The notes under the pieces were generated by a model. The model made no database searches and was not told where the DNA came from. It worked only from the letters and a program-made list of their open reading frames with translations. 46,225 nucleotides of DNA from an uncultured Prevotella sp. (GTDB lineage Bacteria; Bacteroidota; Bacteroidia; Bacteroidales; Bacteroidaceae), in NCBI GenBank assembly GCA_900320905.1, contig ONTZ01000023.1:1-46225 (forward strand), written 5' to 3'. Below, one piece after another: positions 8,686-16,644 of the stretch. Position numbers and translations under genes: made by a program. Within the stretch, counting starts at the first letter, position 1; each line of letters begins with the position of its first letter.

Positions 8686-9737
8686 ATTTTAACTTTCTCA
8701 CTATATATTTTTCCGTTAACGTTAATATAAAAGATATACACACCAGGACGCAGGCTGTTACAGTCTATCTGTACAGAATAATCCTGTCCCGCTTCTTGCG
8801 TCCATTGCCTGCTCAAGAATAACATTCCCCTGTGATTTGCAACAATGGTTGTGATAGTGGCATCCTCATCAAGTCCATAAGTCATGTAGATGGTTTTTCC
8901 TTGGATATCTATTTTGTAATGGATAATATCTGGAGATTGCGGCTCCTTATCAAATGAGTTGTCCTGCTCATCTGTCTCATTTTCATCTCCGGGAGTGATG
9001 TAATACGTCTCCTGGTTCTCTGGTAGATTGCAATACGCATGTTTGGTGGTGCCGATCGCTTCCATATCGCAATATGTGGTACTTGTGAAATCCTCCAAAA
9101 TTGGATACTGAGACTCGGGAAGATACCATTCGTAGCGTTCGTCAATAACCTGTGTCAGTTTCGCAGTGTCAAGGGCTGCAGAGTCGAGATCCATACAGAT
9201 AGAATACGAGTCTATGGTGTGTACTCTTCGCACATTCCTGACCGTATCGTTCTCTGCAAGCACTAAGGAGCCTTCAGCATCTACACGGACGGTTGTTATT
9301 CCTTCCTCGCGGAAGGGATGATCTCCGCAATACATTCCCTTGCATCTGAAATGCCTGCTGAGAGAGTCGCCATATTCAAGAGGGAATTTTTTTGAGATTT
9401 TTTCCTGAACATACTCCCTTTTCTCCAACTGCGACTCACTGCCAATAAGAAAGAGTGTGTCGAGAGATGTCCGATAATAAAGGATTCTACTAGGTTTGAA
9501 GACTGAGACCACACCGTTACTGTCTTTCATAAACTTAACCTGTGAAGACCCCTTCGATCCAAGTTTCTTGGAGAAATCCCACACTCTGTTCTTTCCTCCC
9601 GTGCCTGGGGAGAAGTAACGAATCTTGCATTTATGCAAACTATCGGTTGATGCAGGACTCATGTCAGATAGATTCACCTGGCCGTAGGCTGTCGTTGTCC
9701 AGAATAACAATAATAGAATTAGAAGTATATGATACAT
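8682..9737 (-). CDS. Secreted protein with type 9 sorting-like C-terminus
   Basis: From the chosen start this is 351 residues. An ATG 23 codons upstream lies on the far side of the promoter box at 9754-9762, so the start after it (MYHILLILLLLFW) is preferred and gives a clean signal peptide ending TTAYG-Q. The middle (about 25-250) is beta-rich and unrecognised. An acidic linker (PGDENETDEQDNS) is followed by about 75 residues resembling a type 9 (Por) sorting domain: ANHRGMLFLSRQW, then LRPGVYIFYINVNGKIYSEKVKI-type ending. It is first in the operon with the YD-repeat and RHS genes, suggesting a surface-delivered partner. The apparatus itself is not in the window. Confidence 0.7.
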   Translation of the reverse strand: MYHILLILLLLFWTTTAYGQVNLSDMSPASTDSLHKCKIRYFSPGTGGKNRVWDFSKKLGSKGSSQVKFMKDSNGVVSVFKPSRILYYRTSLDTLFLIGSESQLEKREYVQEKISKKFPLEYGDSLSRHFRCKGMYCGDHPFREEGITTVRVDAEGSLVLAENDTVRNVRRVHTIDSYSICMDLDSAALDTAKLTQVIDERYEWYLPESQYPILEDFTSTTYCDMEAIGTTKHAYCNLPENQETYYITPGDENETDEQDNSFDKEPQSPDIIHYKIDIQGKTIYMTYGLDEDATITTIVANHRGMLFLSRQWTQEAGQDYSVQIDCNSLRPGVYIFYINVNGKIYSEKVKI

Positions 9738-9753
9738 TTTTGGAATTTTGTTT

Positions 9754-9785
9754 GCAAAAGTATAATTATTATAGCATAAAAACAA
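9754..9785 (-). promoter_or_regulatory. Promoter of the YD-repeat/RHS operon
   Basis: The minus strand carries TACTTTTGC (plus 9754-9762) with a TTG (plus 9783-9785) exactly 20 bases upstream. This fits the Bacteroidota TTG-N19/20-TAnnTTTG promoter. The start at 9737 lies 16 bases past the box, so the leader is very short. Confidence 0.7.
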
Positions 9786-9987
9786 GTTTTTGGCGTTTCT
9801 TTTCAAAAGTGACTGAAATGATTGGCTATCAGAGTGATAGTTCTTTTTCTGATTCGTTTTGTTGCATATCTGAAACGGTTTGTCGGAAGAATTATCAGTC
9901 TTATAAACCCAAAATGATCACAAAAGACTATTGTTTTTTGCTTTTTTTGTAGTCCTCTACACAAAACAGGTGTACACATTTAGGTGA

Positions 9988-10032
9988 TCCCTTACCCTCG
10001 CGCGTGCGAGCGTGTGATGATAAGGTAAGGGA
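9988..10032. repeat. Nested inverted repeat (TCCCTTACC / GGTAAGGGA)
   Basis: TCCCTTACC at 9988-9996 is the perfect complement of GGTAAGGGA at 10024-10032. Immediately inside the left arm, CTCGC (9997-10001) and GCGAG (10006-10010) form a second hairpin. The element lies in the gene-free stretch 9738-10362, upstream of the RHS operon promoter and downstream of htpG. Confidence 0.6.
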
Positions 10033-10046
10033 AAAACAACCCGCTC

Positions 10047-10100
10047 ATCCCGCCTATCCCGCACGTAAGATTATTTACTTAGGTGTGGGATAGGCGGGAT
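10047..10100. repeat. Large inverted repeat with 18-bp arms
   Basis: ATCCCGCCTATCCCGCAC at 10047-10064 pairs with GTGTGGGATAGGCGGGAT at 10083-10100, 17 of 18 positions Watson-Crick and one G-T. The 18-base loop itself contains GTAA...TTAC. GGGAT units also recur as short direct repeats (to 10109). No T run follows on either strand, so a simple terminator is not the obvious reading. Confidence 0.65.
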
Positions 10101-10178
10101 AGGAGGGATGATTTTGGCATAAGACTACTATATATGTTTTTCCGCTATTTTGCCATAAATCGCATACAGGAAATGACT

Positions 10179-10257
10179 GCGGTACTATTTTTCGCTACGA
10201 CGGTACTAATTTTTGTTACGACAGTACTAACAAAAATTACGACGGTACTAATTTTGA
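10179..10257. repeat. Four-copy 21-bp tandem repeat
   Basis: GTACTA occurs at 10182, 10203, 10224 and 10245, exactly 21 bases apart, within a unit close to GACGGTACTAATTTTTGTTAC. In copy 3 the core is inverted: TAATTTTTGTTA (10207-10218) and TAACAAAAATTA (10228-10239) are exact complements. The spacing is two helical turns. A 66-codon frame across it is an artefact of the period being divisible by three. Confidence 0.75.
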
Positions 10258-10300
10258 AGTGCCCCCGAAAGTTTTTTGTCTAACTTTCGGGGGGCACTTC
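10256..10300 (-). terminator. Palindrome, candidate terminator downstream of htpG
   Basis: GAAGTGCCCCCGAAAGTT (10256-10273) pairs with AACTTTCGGGGGGCACTTC (10282-10300), with a single extra G. On the minus strand it follows htpG. The same stem and a similar loop occur at 32706-32735, so it is a dispersed repeat as well as a probable transcription stop. No long T run follows it. Confidence 0.5.
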
Positions 10301-10333
10301 AACTCAGGAGCCTTCCTTGATTATTTAATCAAA

Positions 10334-10409
10334 TCAACGCTTCGCTTCAGGAACTTATCGAATTAAGATTCCTTGATAAGTTCAACGCTTCGCTTCAGGA
10401 ACTTATCGA
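10334..10409. repeat. Direct duplication of the htpG 3' end
   Basis: A 28-bp sequence (TCAACGCTTCGCTTCAGGAA then CTTATCGA) is present at 10382-10409 inside htpG and again at 10334-10361 just past its stop. Read on the minus strand, the outer copy would encode FDKFLKRSVDLIK then stop, a diverged version of the real C-terminus LDKFLKRSVELIKES. Confidence 0.8.
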
Positions 10410-12429
10410 GTGCCTCGCCCTTCAGCATGCCATTCTGGAGCAGAGCCAGGTCGATGAGTTGGTGGACGATAGAGTTGCCCTTCGCATAGTCGGCGATGAC
10501 GGCAGTCTTTTTGTCTTTCTCAGCCTGCACAGCCTTCTCGGCTTCGGCCTTCTGATCTTTCTCTTCCTGGGTAATCTCGTCGTACTTCTTCTTGTCCTGT
10601 GCCTGACGGATGGCAGCCAGACGAGCCTCCTGACCTTTGAGTTCTGCGACGATAGGTTTCAAGGCCTCCTCAGTGGCTGACTTACTTTCGTCGAGTACTT
10701 TCTTCACCAGCGGATGGTCGGCGTTCAGCACGAGGTTGAACGAGTCTGGCATTTGTCCGTAGAAGCCCATGCCTGCCTGGAACTTACTCATATCCTTCAT
10801 ACGGCGCATGTACTCGTTCTGGGTGATGATCACTGGACGGGCCTCGGCTCCAAGGGCATCCACCTGCACCATGAACTCGGTCTTGTCAATCTTCGGCAAC
10901 TGTGTGCGGAAGACGGCTGACAAATTGTCACTCTCTTCTTCTGACAGGTTAGACTTCGGGGCGTCGCTCTTCACGATGAGACGGTCGATGATGTCGGAAT
11001 CGACACGGGTGAAACGGCTCTTCTCGAACTTCTGTTCCAGGGTCTGGATAGTCGGCACGTCGAGTTGGCCGTCGAGCAGCAGTACGGAGTAGCCCTTGTC
11101 CTGGGCGGCCTTGATGTAGGAGTACTGCTCTTCCTTGTCGGTGGCATAGAGATAGACGAGGGTGTCGTCCTTGTCCTTCTGGTTGGCCTCGATGAGTTTC
11201 TTGTACTCGTCGAAGGTGAAGTATTTGCCCTCTGTGTCTTTCATCAGGGCAAACTCCTTGGCACGGTCGTAGAAGTTCTCCTCAGAGAGAATGCCGTAGT
11301 TGATGAAGAGTTTCAGGTCATCCCACTTCTCCTCGTACTCCTTGCGGTTCTCGCCGAAGATAGCCTTCAGGCGGTCGGCCACTTTCTTGGTGATGTAGGT
11401 GGAGATCTTCTTCACCTCACGGTCGCTTTGGAGATACGAACGTGAGACGTTCAGGGGAATGTCCGGCGAGTCAATGACACCATGCAACAGCGTTAGGAAC
11501 TCAGGCACAATGCCTTCCACCTGATCCGTCACAAACACTTGGTTGCAGTAGAGTTGAATCTTGTTGCGCTGCAGTTCGATGTTCGACTTGATCTTGGGGA
11601 AGTAGAGGATACCCGTGAGGTTGAAGGGATAGTCCACGTTCAGGTGAATCCAGAACAGCGGCTCGTCACTCATGGGGTAGAGGGTACGGTAGAAACTCTT
11701 GTAGTCCTCGTCCTTCAGCGTCGATGGCGTCTTCGTCCACAGCGGCTCCACATTATTTATAATATTATCTTCTGCGGTATCCACCATCTTGTTCTCGTCT
11801 TTCGACCACTTCTGTTTCTTGCCAAAAGCGACAGGCACGGCCATGAACTTGCAGTACTTTTGGAGCAACCCCTCGAGTTTGTATTTGTCGAGGAACTCTT
11901 TTGAGTCGTCATCGATGTAGAGGATGATGTCCGATCCGTGTTCTGCGCGCTCAGCGTCGTCAATCTCGTAGGCTGGGCTGCCGTCGCAACTCCACTTTAC
12001 GGCCTTTGCCCCCTCCTTATACGACTTAGTGATGATCTCAACCTTCTTGGAGACCATGAAAGAAGAGTAGAACCCAAGTCCGAAGTGTCCGATGATACTG
12101 TTGGCATTGTCCTTGTACTTCTCCAGGAAGTCCGTCACGCCCGAGAAGGCAATCTGGTTGATGTATTTGTCAATCTCTTCCTCTGTCATGCCGATGCCGT
12201 GGTCACTGATGGTTATGGTACCCTTGTCGGCATCGAAGTTGACGCGTACGGTCAGGTCGCCCAGTTCGCCCTTATACTCGCCCTGTGCTGCCAACGTCTT
12301 CATCTTCTGCGTGGCATCTACGGCATTTGAAACCATCTCACGGAGGAAAATCTCGTGGTCACTATAAAGAAACTTCTTGATGACTGGAAATATGTTCTCA
12401 GTCGTCACACCAATGTTACCTTTTTGCAT
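10363..12429 (-). CDS. htpG: Molecular chaperone HtpG (Hsp90)
   Basis: HtpG is the cytosolic bacterial Hsp90, an ATP-driven dimeric chaperone. The 688 residues match a Bacteroidota HtpG of full length. The N-terminal GHKL ATPase shows the Glu and Asn of EIFLREMVSNAVDATQ (about 28-43), DHGIGMT and GHFGLGFYSSFMV (about 115-127). The middle domain has the catalytic-loop Arg context (NVSRSYLQSD). The C-terminal part is Lys/Glu-rich, followed by the dimerisation region ending LKRSVELIKES. It stands alone between a gene-free repeat region and the esterase gene. A -7-like GGAATTTGC lies at 12473-12481 on the minus strand, about 45 bases before the start, but without a clear -33 box. Confidence 0.97.
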   Translation of the reverse strand: MQKGNIGVTTENIFPVIKKFLYSDHEIFLREMVSNAVDATQKMKTLAAQGEYKGELGDLTVRVNFDADKGTITISDHGIGMTEEEIDKYINQIAFSGVTDFLEKYKDNANSIIGHFGLGFYSSFMVSKKVEIITKSYKEGAKAVKWSCDGSPAYEIDDAERAEHGSDIILYIDDDSKEFLDKYKLEGLLQKYCKFMAVPVAFGKKQKWSKDENKMVDTAEDNIINNVEPLWTKTPSTLKDEDYKSFYRTLYPMSDEPLFWIHLNVDYPFNLTGILYFPKIKSNIELQRNKIQLYCNQVFVTDQVEGIVPEFLTLLHGVIDSPDIPLNVSRSYLQSDREVKKISTYITKKVADRLKAIFGENRKEYEEKWDDLKLFINYGILSEENFYDRAKEFALMKDTEGKYFTFDEYKKLIEANQKDKDDTLVYLYATDKEEQYSYIKAAQDKGYSVLLLDGQLDVPTIQTLEQKFEKSRFTRVDSDIIDRLIVKSDAPKSNLSEEESDNLSAVFRTQLPKIDKTEFMVQVDALGAEARPVIITQNEYMRRMKDMSKFQAGMGFYGQMPDSFNLVLNADHPLVKKVLDESKSATEEALKPIVAELKGQEARLAAIRQAQDKKKYDEITQEEKDQKAEAEKAVQAEKDKKTAVIADYAKGNSIVHQLIDLALLQNGMLKGEALDKFLKRSVELIKES

Positions 12430-12490
12430 AGTCTATAATATTTTTTTAATTTGATACTTTATTGGGTAGATTGCAAATTCCGTGCCAAAC

Positions 12491-12530
12491 AAAAAGAGGC
12501 GGCCCCTGCCTTTCTATGCAGTGCCGCCTC
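12491..12530 (-). terminator. Rho-independent terminator of the esterase gene
   Basis: On the minus strand GAGGCGGCACTGC and GCAGGGGCCGCCTC form a strong G/C stem (plus 12496-12530), followed directly by TTTTT (plus 12491-12495). It lies 25 bases after the esterase stop and before htpG. Confidence 0.85.
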
Positions 12531-12554
12531 CATAATAATGGTTAAGGTGTATTC

Positions 12555-13853
12555 TTATTTGAAGATCAACTGTGCGAACTGGTATAGGCTGCGACGCCAT
12601 GTGTGCCACTCATGGGCTGTACCAGGAGACTCGTAACCAACGGCATTCATACCGAGTTGTTCCTTGATGTTCTTGGCGGCCTCAACACAACCCATGTTCT
12701 CCTTACCGCCACCGCTCATGAAGAGCAACTTGACGTTCTTCGTGAAACCTTCTGAATTCTTCACTTGGTCGACATTCCATGCACCACTGCTGAAAGAGCC
12801 GACATAGGCGAACTTCTCAGGATTGGCAAGAGTAATCTCACGAGCCTGCATACCTCCCATCGACAGACCGGCATAAGCACGGTGCTGAGCGTCGGCAATC
12901 ACACGGTAATTCTTCTCAACCATCGGAATGATATCATTGAAAAGCACATTCTTGAAACCTTCTGAGAAACCACCGAAGCCACCGAAGCCGCCACGACGCT
13001 GGCCACCCTGACCAGGAGCGCCCTGCGGACGCTGCCCCTGAGGCATTCCCTGAGGAGCACCTTGTGGACGGGGACCTTGAGGAGCAGCACCTGGAGCACC
13101 CTGAGGACGCGGACCACCGAAACCGCCAAAGCCTCCGGCCTCACCCGGACGCTGGGTATTCAGACCATTGTCCATCACAATGATGCAAGGAACAGCCTTG
13201 CCCTCGGCAATCAGGTTGTCCATGATTTGAGCGGTGTGACCCTGCTCAGCCCAACCGTACTCATTCTCACCCATACCATGCTGCAGATAGAATACTGGGA
13301 ATTTCTTGGTGGGATTGGTAAAATACTCTGCAGGCAGATATACATGGCAACGACGCATCTTCTCCGTGTAGGTTGACCAATAGAAGACTTCACACATCGA
13401 GCCCTGCGGCACGTTCTTCACTTGCCAGAAATCCTGGTCGGATGAAGGGATCTCGATACCGCTGCCCCAACGGCTGGCACCATAGTAGTACAGGCTATTC
13501 GGATCGGGTACGTTGGCACCGTCGATATTCAACTGATAATAGTGGAAGCCCTCGTCCTGAGGCTCAGAGGTACCAGTCCATACGCCATTGGCGTCTTTTT
13601 TCATCTCATAGATCTTACCGGCGATGTCGAGTCCTACGAACGTGGCTTGCGGGGCTGTGATCTGTGCACGCACCATACGCTGTGAGTTCACTGCGGGGAA
13701 CTGTTTGTTCTCCTGGTTGGTGATGGCGGGCTTGAAGTCCTCAACCACGTTTTCCGTTACTGAGGGAACGATGGGGTTCTGTCTGGGCGCACCAAACTGT
13801 GCCCATGCCGTCAGGCTCGTGAGAGCCAGCATTGAAAGAAATAGTTTTTTCAT
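12555..13853 (-). CDS. Secreted alpha/beta-hydrolase esterase (CE1-like) with low-complexity insert
   Basis: The 432 residues begin with a signal peptide (1-19, ending TAWAQ). A beta-sandwich domain with CBM48/E-set character follows (about 60-130: APQATFVGLDI, YYQLNIDGANVPDP), then an esterase domain of the feruloyl/acetyl-xylan type: FPVFYLQHGMGENEYGWAEQG, CIIVMDNG, nucleophile GLSMGG with Ser331, and His414 in AHEWHTW. The expected substrate is an ester-decorated plant polysaccharide. An insert of about 60 residues (about 237-296), made of PQGAP-type and GGFGGF repeats, interrupts the domain between the MDNG strand and the helix before the nucleophile. No polysaccharide locus surrounds it. 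The exact substrate cannot be told. Confidence 0.85.
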   Translation of the reverse strand: MKKLFLSMLALTSLTAWAQFGAPRQNPIVPSVTENVVEDFKPAITNQENKQFPAVNSQRMVRAQITAPQATFVGLDIAGKIYEMKKDANGVWTGTSEPQDEGFHYYQLNIDGANVPDPNSLYYYGASRWGSGIEIPSSDQDFWQVKNVPQGSMCEVFYWSTYTEKMRRCHVYLPAEYFTNPTKKFPVFYLQHGMGENEYGWAEQGHTAQIMDNLIAEGKAVPCIIVMDNGLNTQRPGEAGGFGGFGGPRPQGAPGAAPQGPRPQGAPQGMPQGQRPQGAPGQGGQRRGGFGGFGGFSEGFKNVLFNDIIPMVEKNYRVIADAQHRAYAGLSMGGMQAREITLANPEKFAYVGSFSSGAWNVDQVKNSEGFTKNVKLLFMSGGGKENMGCVEAAKNIKEQLGMNAVGYESPGTAHEWHTWRRSLYQFAQLIFK

Positions 13854-13925
13854 AAATGAATGTTGTTAGTGATGATAAATATTTAGATAATTGTTACTTT
13901 TACACCCTTCATTGTGAGTTTGACG

Positions 13926-13934
13926 TACTTTTGC
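13926..13934 (+). promoter_or_regulatory. Possible distal -7 box upstream of map
   Basis: TACTTTTGC matches the -7 box and points towards map, 112 bases upstream of its start. No TTG is found at the right spacing, so support is weak. Confidence 0.3.
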
Positions 13935-14004
13935 CCGAAAAGTAAAAAGTTGAAATGCTTTGTTATAAAAGTTTAACATTCATGGCTATGAGGTGGAAAA
14001 TGCC

Positions 14005-14013
14005 TACCTTTGC
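14005..14013 (+). promoter_or_regulatory. -7 promoter box for the map-tsaD-pncC unit
   Basis: TACCTTTGC is a perfect -7 box 32 bases before the map start. The -33 region is not clearly conserved. Confidence 0.55.
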
Positions 14014-14045
14014 ACTCGCTTATATTATATAAATAAGGTATAAGG

Positions 14046-14930
14046 ATGATTGCAAAGAACAAGAAGAGGCGCTGGCACTGTCTTTCCGGACAGGAACCCA
14101 CTGAGATGGATAAGACCATTATGTACTGGGAGAACAAGGGCAAGGAGGTGCCGACACGTGAACTGATAAAGACCCCTGAACAGATAGAGGGCATCCGCAG
14201 GGCGGGTGTCGTGAATACAGGTGTGCTCGATGCGGTGGCGGCTGCCATCCATAAGGGCATGAACACGCTGGAGATTGACCAGATATGTCGGAAATACTGC
14301 GAGGAGCACAACGCCATCCCTGCCTGTCTGAACTATGGGGGCGACGAAGAGACCCCTCCATTCCCCATGAGTGTGTGTACTTCCATCAACGAGGTGGTGT
14401 GTCACGGCGTGCCGAAGGAGGAAGATGTGCTCGAAGAGGGTGACATCATCAACGTGGACTTTACAACCATCGTCGATGGCTACTATGCCGACGCCAGTCG
14501 TATGTTTATCATCGGCAAGACCTCGCCAGAGAAGGAGCAGTTGGTGCGTGTGGCGAAAGAATGCCTAGAGATAGGTATGGAAGCCGCCAAACCCTATTCG
14601 TTCGTTGGCGACATAGGTCATGCGATAGAGAAGCATTGCAAGAAGTATCACTATGGCGTGGTGCGTGATCTGTGTGGTCATGGGGTAGGTAATGCTTTCC
14701 ACGAGGAACCCGATGTAGCGCACTTTGGCCATCGCGGTACGGGGATGCTGCTGGTGCCGGGCATGGTCTTTACGATTGAGCCGATGATCAATATGGGCAC
14801 GTATCGGGTGTTTATCGATGCCGATGACCCATATGGCTGGGAGGTGATATCGGAGGATGAACTGCCAAGTGCCCAGTGGGAGCATACGCTGCTGATGACT
14901 GAGCACGGGGTGGAGGTGCTTAGTTACTAG
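14046..14930 (+). CDS. map: Type I methionine aminopeptidase
   Basis: This cytosolic metalloenzyme removes the initiator methionine from nascent proteins. Of 294 residues, the catalytic pita-bread fold covers about 40-294. The metal ligands are visible: two Asp in NVDFTTIVDGYYADASR, His in DLCGHGVGNAFHEE, Glu in VFTIEPMIN and Glu in AQWEHTLLMTE. The substrate-binding His region is ACLNYGG...VCHGVP. The first ~40 residues (KNKKRRWHCLSGQEPTEMDK) extend beyond the E. coli enzyme and may be a ribosome-contacting or degenerate Cys-type extension. The start fits the promoter box at 14005-14013. A shorter start at 14106 (MDKTIMYWE) is possible. Confidence 0.95.
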   Translation: MIAKNKKRRWHCLSGQEPTEMDKTIMYWENKGKEVPTRELIKTPEQIEGIRRAGVVNTGVLDAVAAAIHKGMNTLEIDQICRKYCEEHNAIPACLNYGGDEETPPFPMSVCTSINEVVCHGVPKEEDVLEEGDIINVDFTTIVDGYYADASRMFIIGKTSPEKEQLVRVAKECLEIGMEAAKPYSFVGDIGHAIEKHCKKYHYGVVRDLCGHGVGNAFHEEPDVAHFGHRGTGMLLVPGMVFTIEPMINMGTYRVFIDADDPYGWEVISEDELPSAQWEHTLLMTEHGVEVLSY

Positions 14931-14980
14931 GAAGACCTAGGATCCCCTAGGTTATCCTAGGAATGCCTAGAATTATTAGG
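14926..14980. repeat. 10-bp-period CCTAGG array between map and tsaD
   Basis: ACTAGG (14926), CCTAGG (14936, 14946, 14956), CCTAGA (14966) and TTAGG (14976) recur every 10 bases. The first unit contains the map stop codon and the last provides the AGGAG ribosome-binding site of tsaD. A similar array is at 22456-22521. Confidence 0.75.
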
Positions 14981-14982
14981 AG

Positions 14983-16032
14983 ATGAAAAATAATATATAT
15001 ATATTAGCGATAGAGTCGAGTTGCGACGATACGTCGGCTGCGGTGCTCAGAAATGATGTGCTGCTGTCGAACGTGACGGCTTCGCAGGCCGTACACGAGG
15101 CCTACGGCGGTGTAGTGCCGGAACTGGCATCCAGGGCGCATCAGCAGAACGTGGTGCCTGTGGTACATGAGGCCATCATACGGGCTGGCATCACCAAGGA
15201 ACAACTCTCGGCCATAGCCTTTACCAGAGGTCCCGGTCTGATGGGCTCGCTACTGGTAGGCGTGAGTTTTGCCAAGGGATTTGCCAGATCGCTGGGTATC
15301 CCCTTGATTGACGTGAATCATCTGCAGGGGCATGTGATGGCTCACTTTATTCGTGAGCCGGAGAGTCTGGATAAACAAGATTTTCCGGTTAATAGGATTC
15401 CGCCGTTGCCTTTTTTATGTTTATTGGTGTCGGGCGGTAATTCGCAGATCGTGAAGGTGAATGCCTACAATGATATGGAGGTACTGGGACAGACAATCGA
15501 CGATGCGGCCGGCGAAGCCATAGATAAGTGCTCCAAGGTGATGGGACTGGGTTATCCTGGTGGTCCGATCATCGACCGACTGGCGCGTCAGGGTAATCCG
15601 AAGGTCTTTCATTTCGCCGAGCCGAACATCCCTAACCTCGATTACAGTTTTTCCGGACTGAAGACATCTTTTCTCTATTCGTTGCAGAAATGGGTGGCAG
15701 AAGACCCTGATTTCATTGAGAAAAACAAAGAGGATATCGCCGCCTCTCTGGAATGGACGATTGTGGACATCCTGATGAAGAAATTGAAGAAGGCTGTGAA
15801 GCAGACAGGTATTAAGCACGTGGCAGTTGCTGGCGGCGTGAGTGCAAACAATGGGCTCCGCAATGCCTTCTATGATGCCCAGAAACGCTACGGATGGACA
15901 ATATACATCCCCAAGTTCAGTTATACCACCGATAATGCCGCGATGATTGGTGTCGTTGGCTATTACAAGTATCTGGACGGTGAGTTCTGCAGCATTGATG
16001 CCCCAGCCTTTTCCAAGGTTACTTTTAAATAA
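14983..16032 (+). CDS. tsaD: tRNA N6-threonylcarbamoyladenosine transferase subunit TsaD
   Basis: TsaD transfers threonylcarbamoyl to A37 of ANN-decoding tRNAs, working with TsaB and TsaE, which are not in this window. The 349 residues show the ASKHA-type fold: ILAIESSCDDTSAAVL at the N-terminus, metal-binding His in GVVPELASRAHQQN, FTRGPGLMGSLLVG, HLQGH, SGGNSQIV, DDAAGEAIDK and VAGGVSANNGLR. The length is that of the family. It follows map by 52 bases that are taken up by the CCTAGG array, with AGGAG next to the ATG. Confidence 0.97.
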   Translation: MKNNIYILAIESSCDDTSAAVLRNDVLLSNVTASQAVHEAYGGVVPELASRAHQQNVVPVVHEAIIRAGITKEQLSAIAFTRGPGLMGSLLVGVSFAKGFARSLGIPLIDVNHLQGHVMAHFIREPESLDKQDFPVNRIPPLPFLCLLVSGGNSQIVKVNAYNDMEVLGQTIDDAAGEAIDKCSKVMGLGYPGGPIIDRLARQGNPKVFHFAEPNIPNLDYSFSGLKTSFLYSLQKWVAEDPDFIEKNKEDIAASLEWTIVDILMKKLKKAVKQTGIKHVAVAGGVSANNGLRNAFYDAQKRYGWTIYIPKFSYTTDNAAMIGVVGYYKYLDGEFCSIDAPAFSKVTFK

Positions 16033-16066
16033 AATGTAAATTGTAAATCGTCAAATTGTATATTCT

Positions 16067-16585
16067 ATGATGGATTTTGAAGCAAAAGTTATCAGCAGGG
16101 AAGTAAGTGAACTGCTATGGGAAATGGAAAAAACAGTCAGTACGGCGGAAAGTTGTACGGGAGGCCGCATCGCAGAAGCCATTATCGCCGTGCCTGGCGC
16201 ATCGAAGTATTTCAAGGGTGGCATCATTTCATACGTGGATGAAATCAAAGAGTCACTGCTGGGAGTCGATCCTCGGGTGCTGGAAGAACAAACTGCTGTA
16301 TGCGAGGAAGTTGCCAAGGAGATGGTTATCGGTGCCTGTAAAGCACTTAATACCAACTATGCCATCTCTGCCACAGGTTTTGCAGGACCCACAGGAGGCA
16401 CGAAAGAAATACCTGTAGGCACTATCTGGCTGGCCTGCGGCAATGCGGACAGGATAGCGACAATAAAAGTGGAGGAGGATCACGGCCGGGACATCAACCT
16501 CGCCATCGCCACCAACAAGGCGATGCAGTTGTTTCTAGACTATCTGAAGGCCGAAAATCTTGAGAAAAAAGAGTTGGAAGGTTAA
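16067..16585 (+). CDS. pncC: CinA C-terminal domain protein (NMN amidohydrolase, PncC-like)
   Basis: The 172 residues correspond to the stand-alone C-terminal domain of CinA, which in PncC deamidates nicotinamide mononucleotide in pyridine nucleotide recycling. Visible motifs are STAESCTGGRIAEAI (about 24-38), VPGASKYFKGGIISY and ATGFAGPTGGTKEIPVGTIW. The N-terminal molybdopterin-like domain of full CinA is absent. Two adjacent ATGs (16067, 16070) are possible starts. The upstream 34-base gap is the A/T-rich AATTGTAAATCG type common between Bacteroidota genes. It probably belongs to the map-tsaD unit. Confidence 0.9.
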   Translation: MMDFEAKVISREVSELLWEMEKTVSTAESCTGGRIAEAIIAVPGASKYFKGGIISYVDEIKESLLGVDPRVLEEQTAVCEEVAKEMVIGACKALNTNYAISATGFAGPTGGTKEIPVGTIWLACGNADRIATIKVEEDHGRDINLAIATNKAMQLFLDYLKAENLEKKELEG

Positions 16586-16644
16586 AAAAACATAAATCAC
16601 CTCTTAATTCTTAATTCTCAATTCCAAATCTCAATTAAAATATG

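Noticed and set aside
9542-9952. 136-codon plus-strand frame reaching into the intergenic region
   Set aside because: It mostly overlaps the sorting-domain gene and its promoter on the other strand; no ribosome-binding site or recognisable product.
10179-10257. CRISPR array
   Set aside because: The repeat units are contiguous and similar throughout, with no unique spacers, and no cas gene is present.
10083-10283. 66-codon plus-strand frame with seven-residue repeats (TTVL)
   Set aside because: It arises because the 21-bp repeat is divisible by three; it has no ribosome-binding site or promoter and runs through a palindrome.
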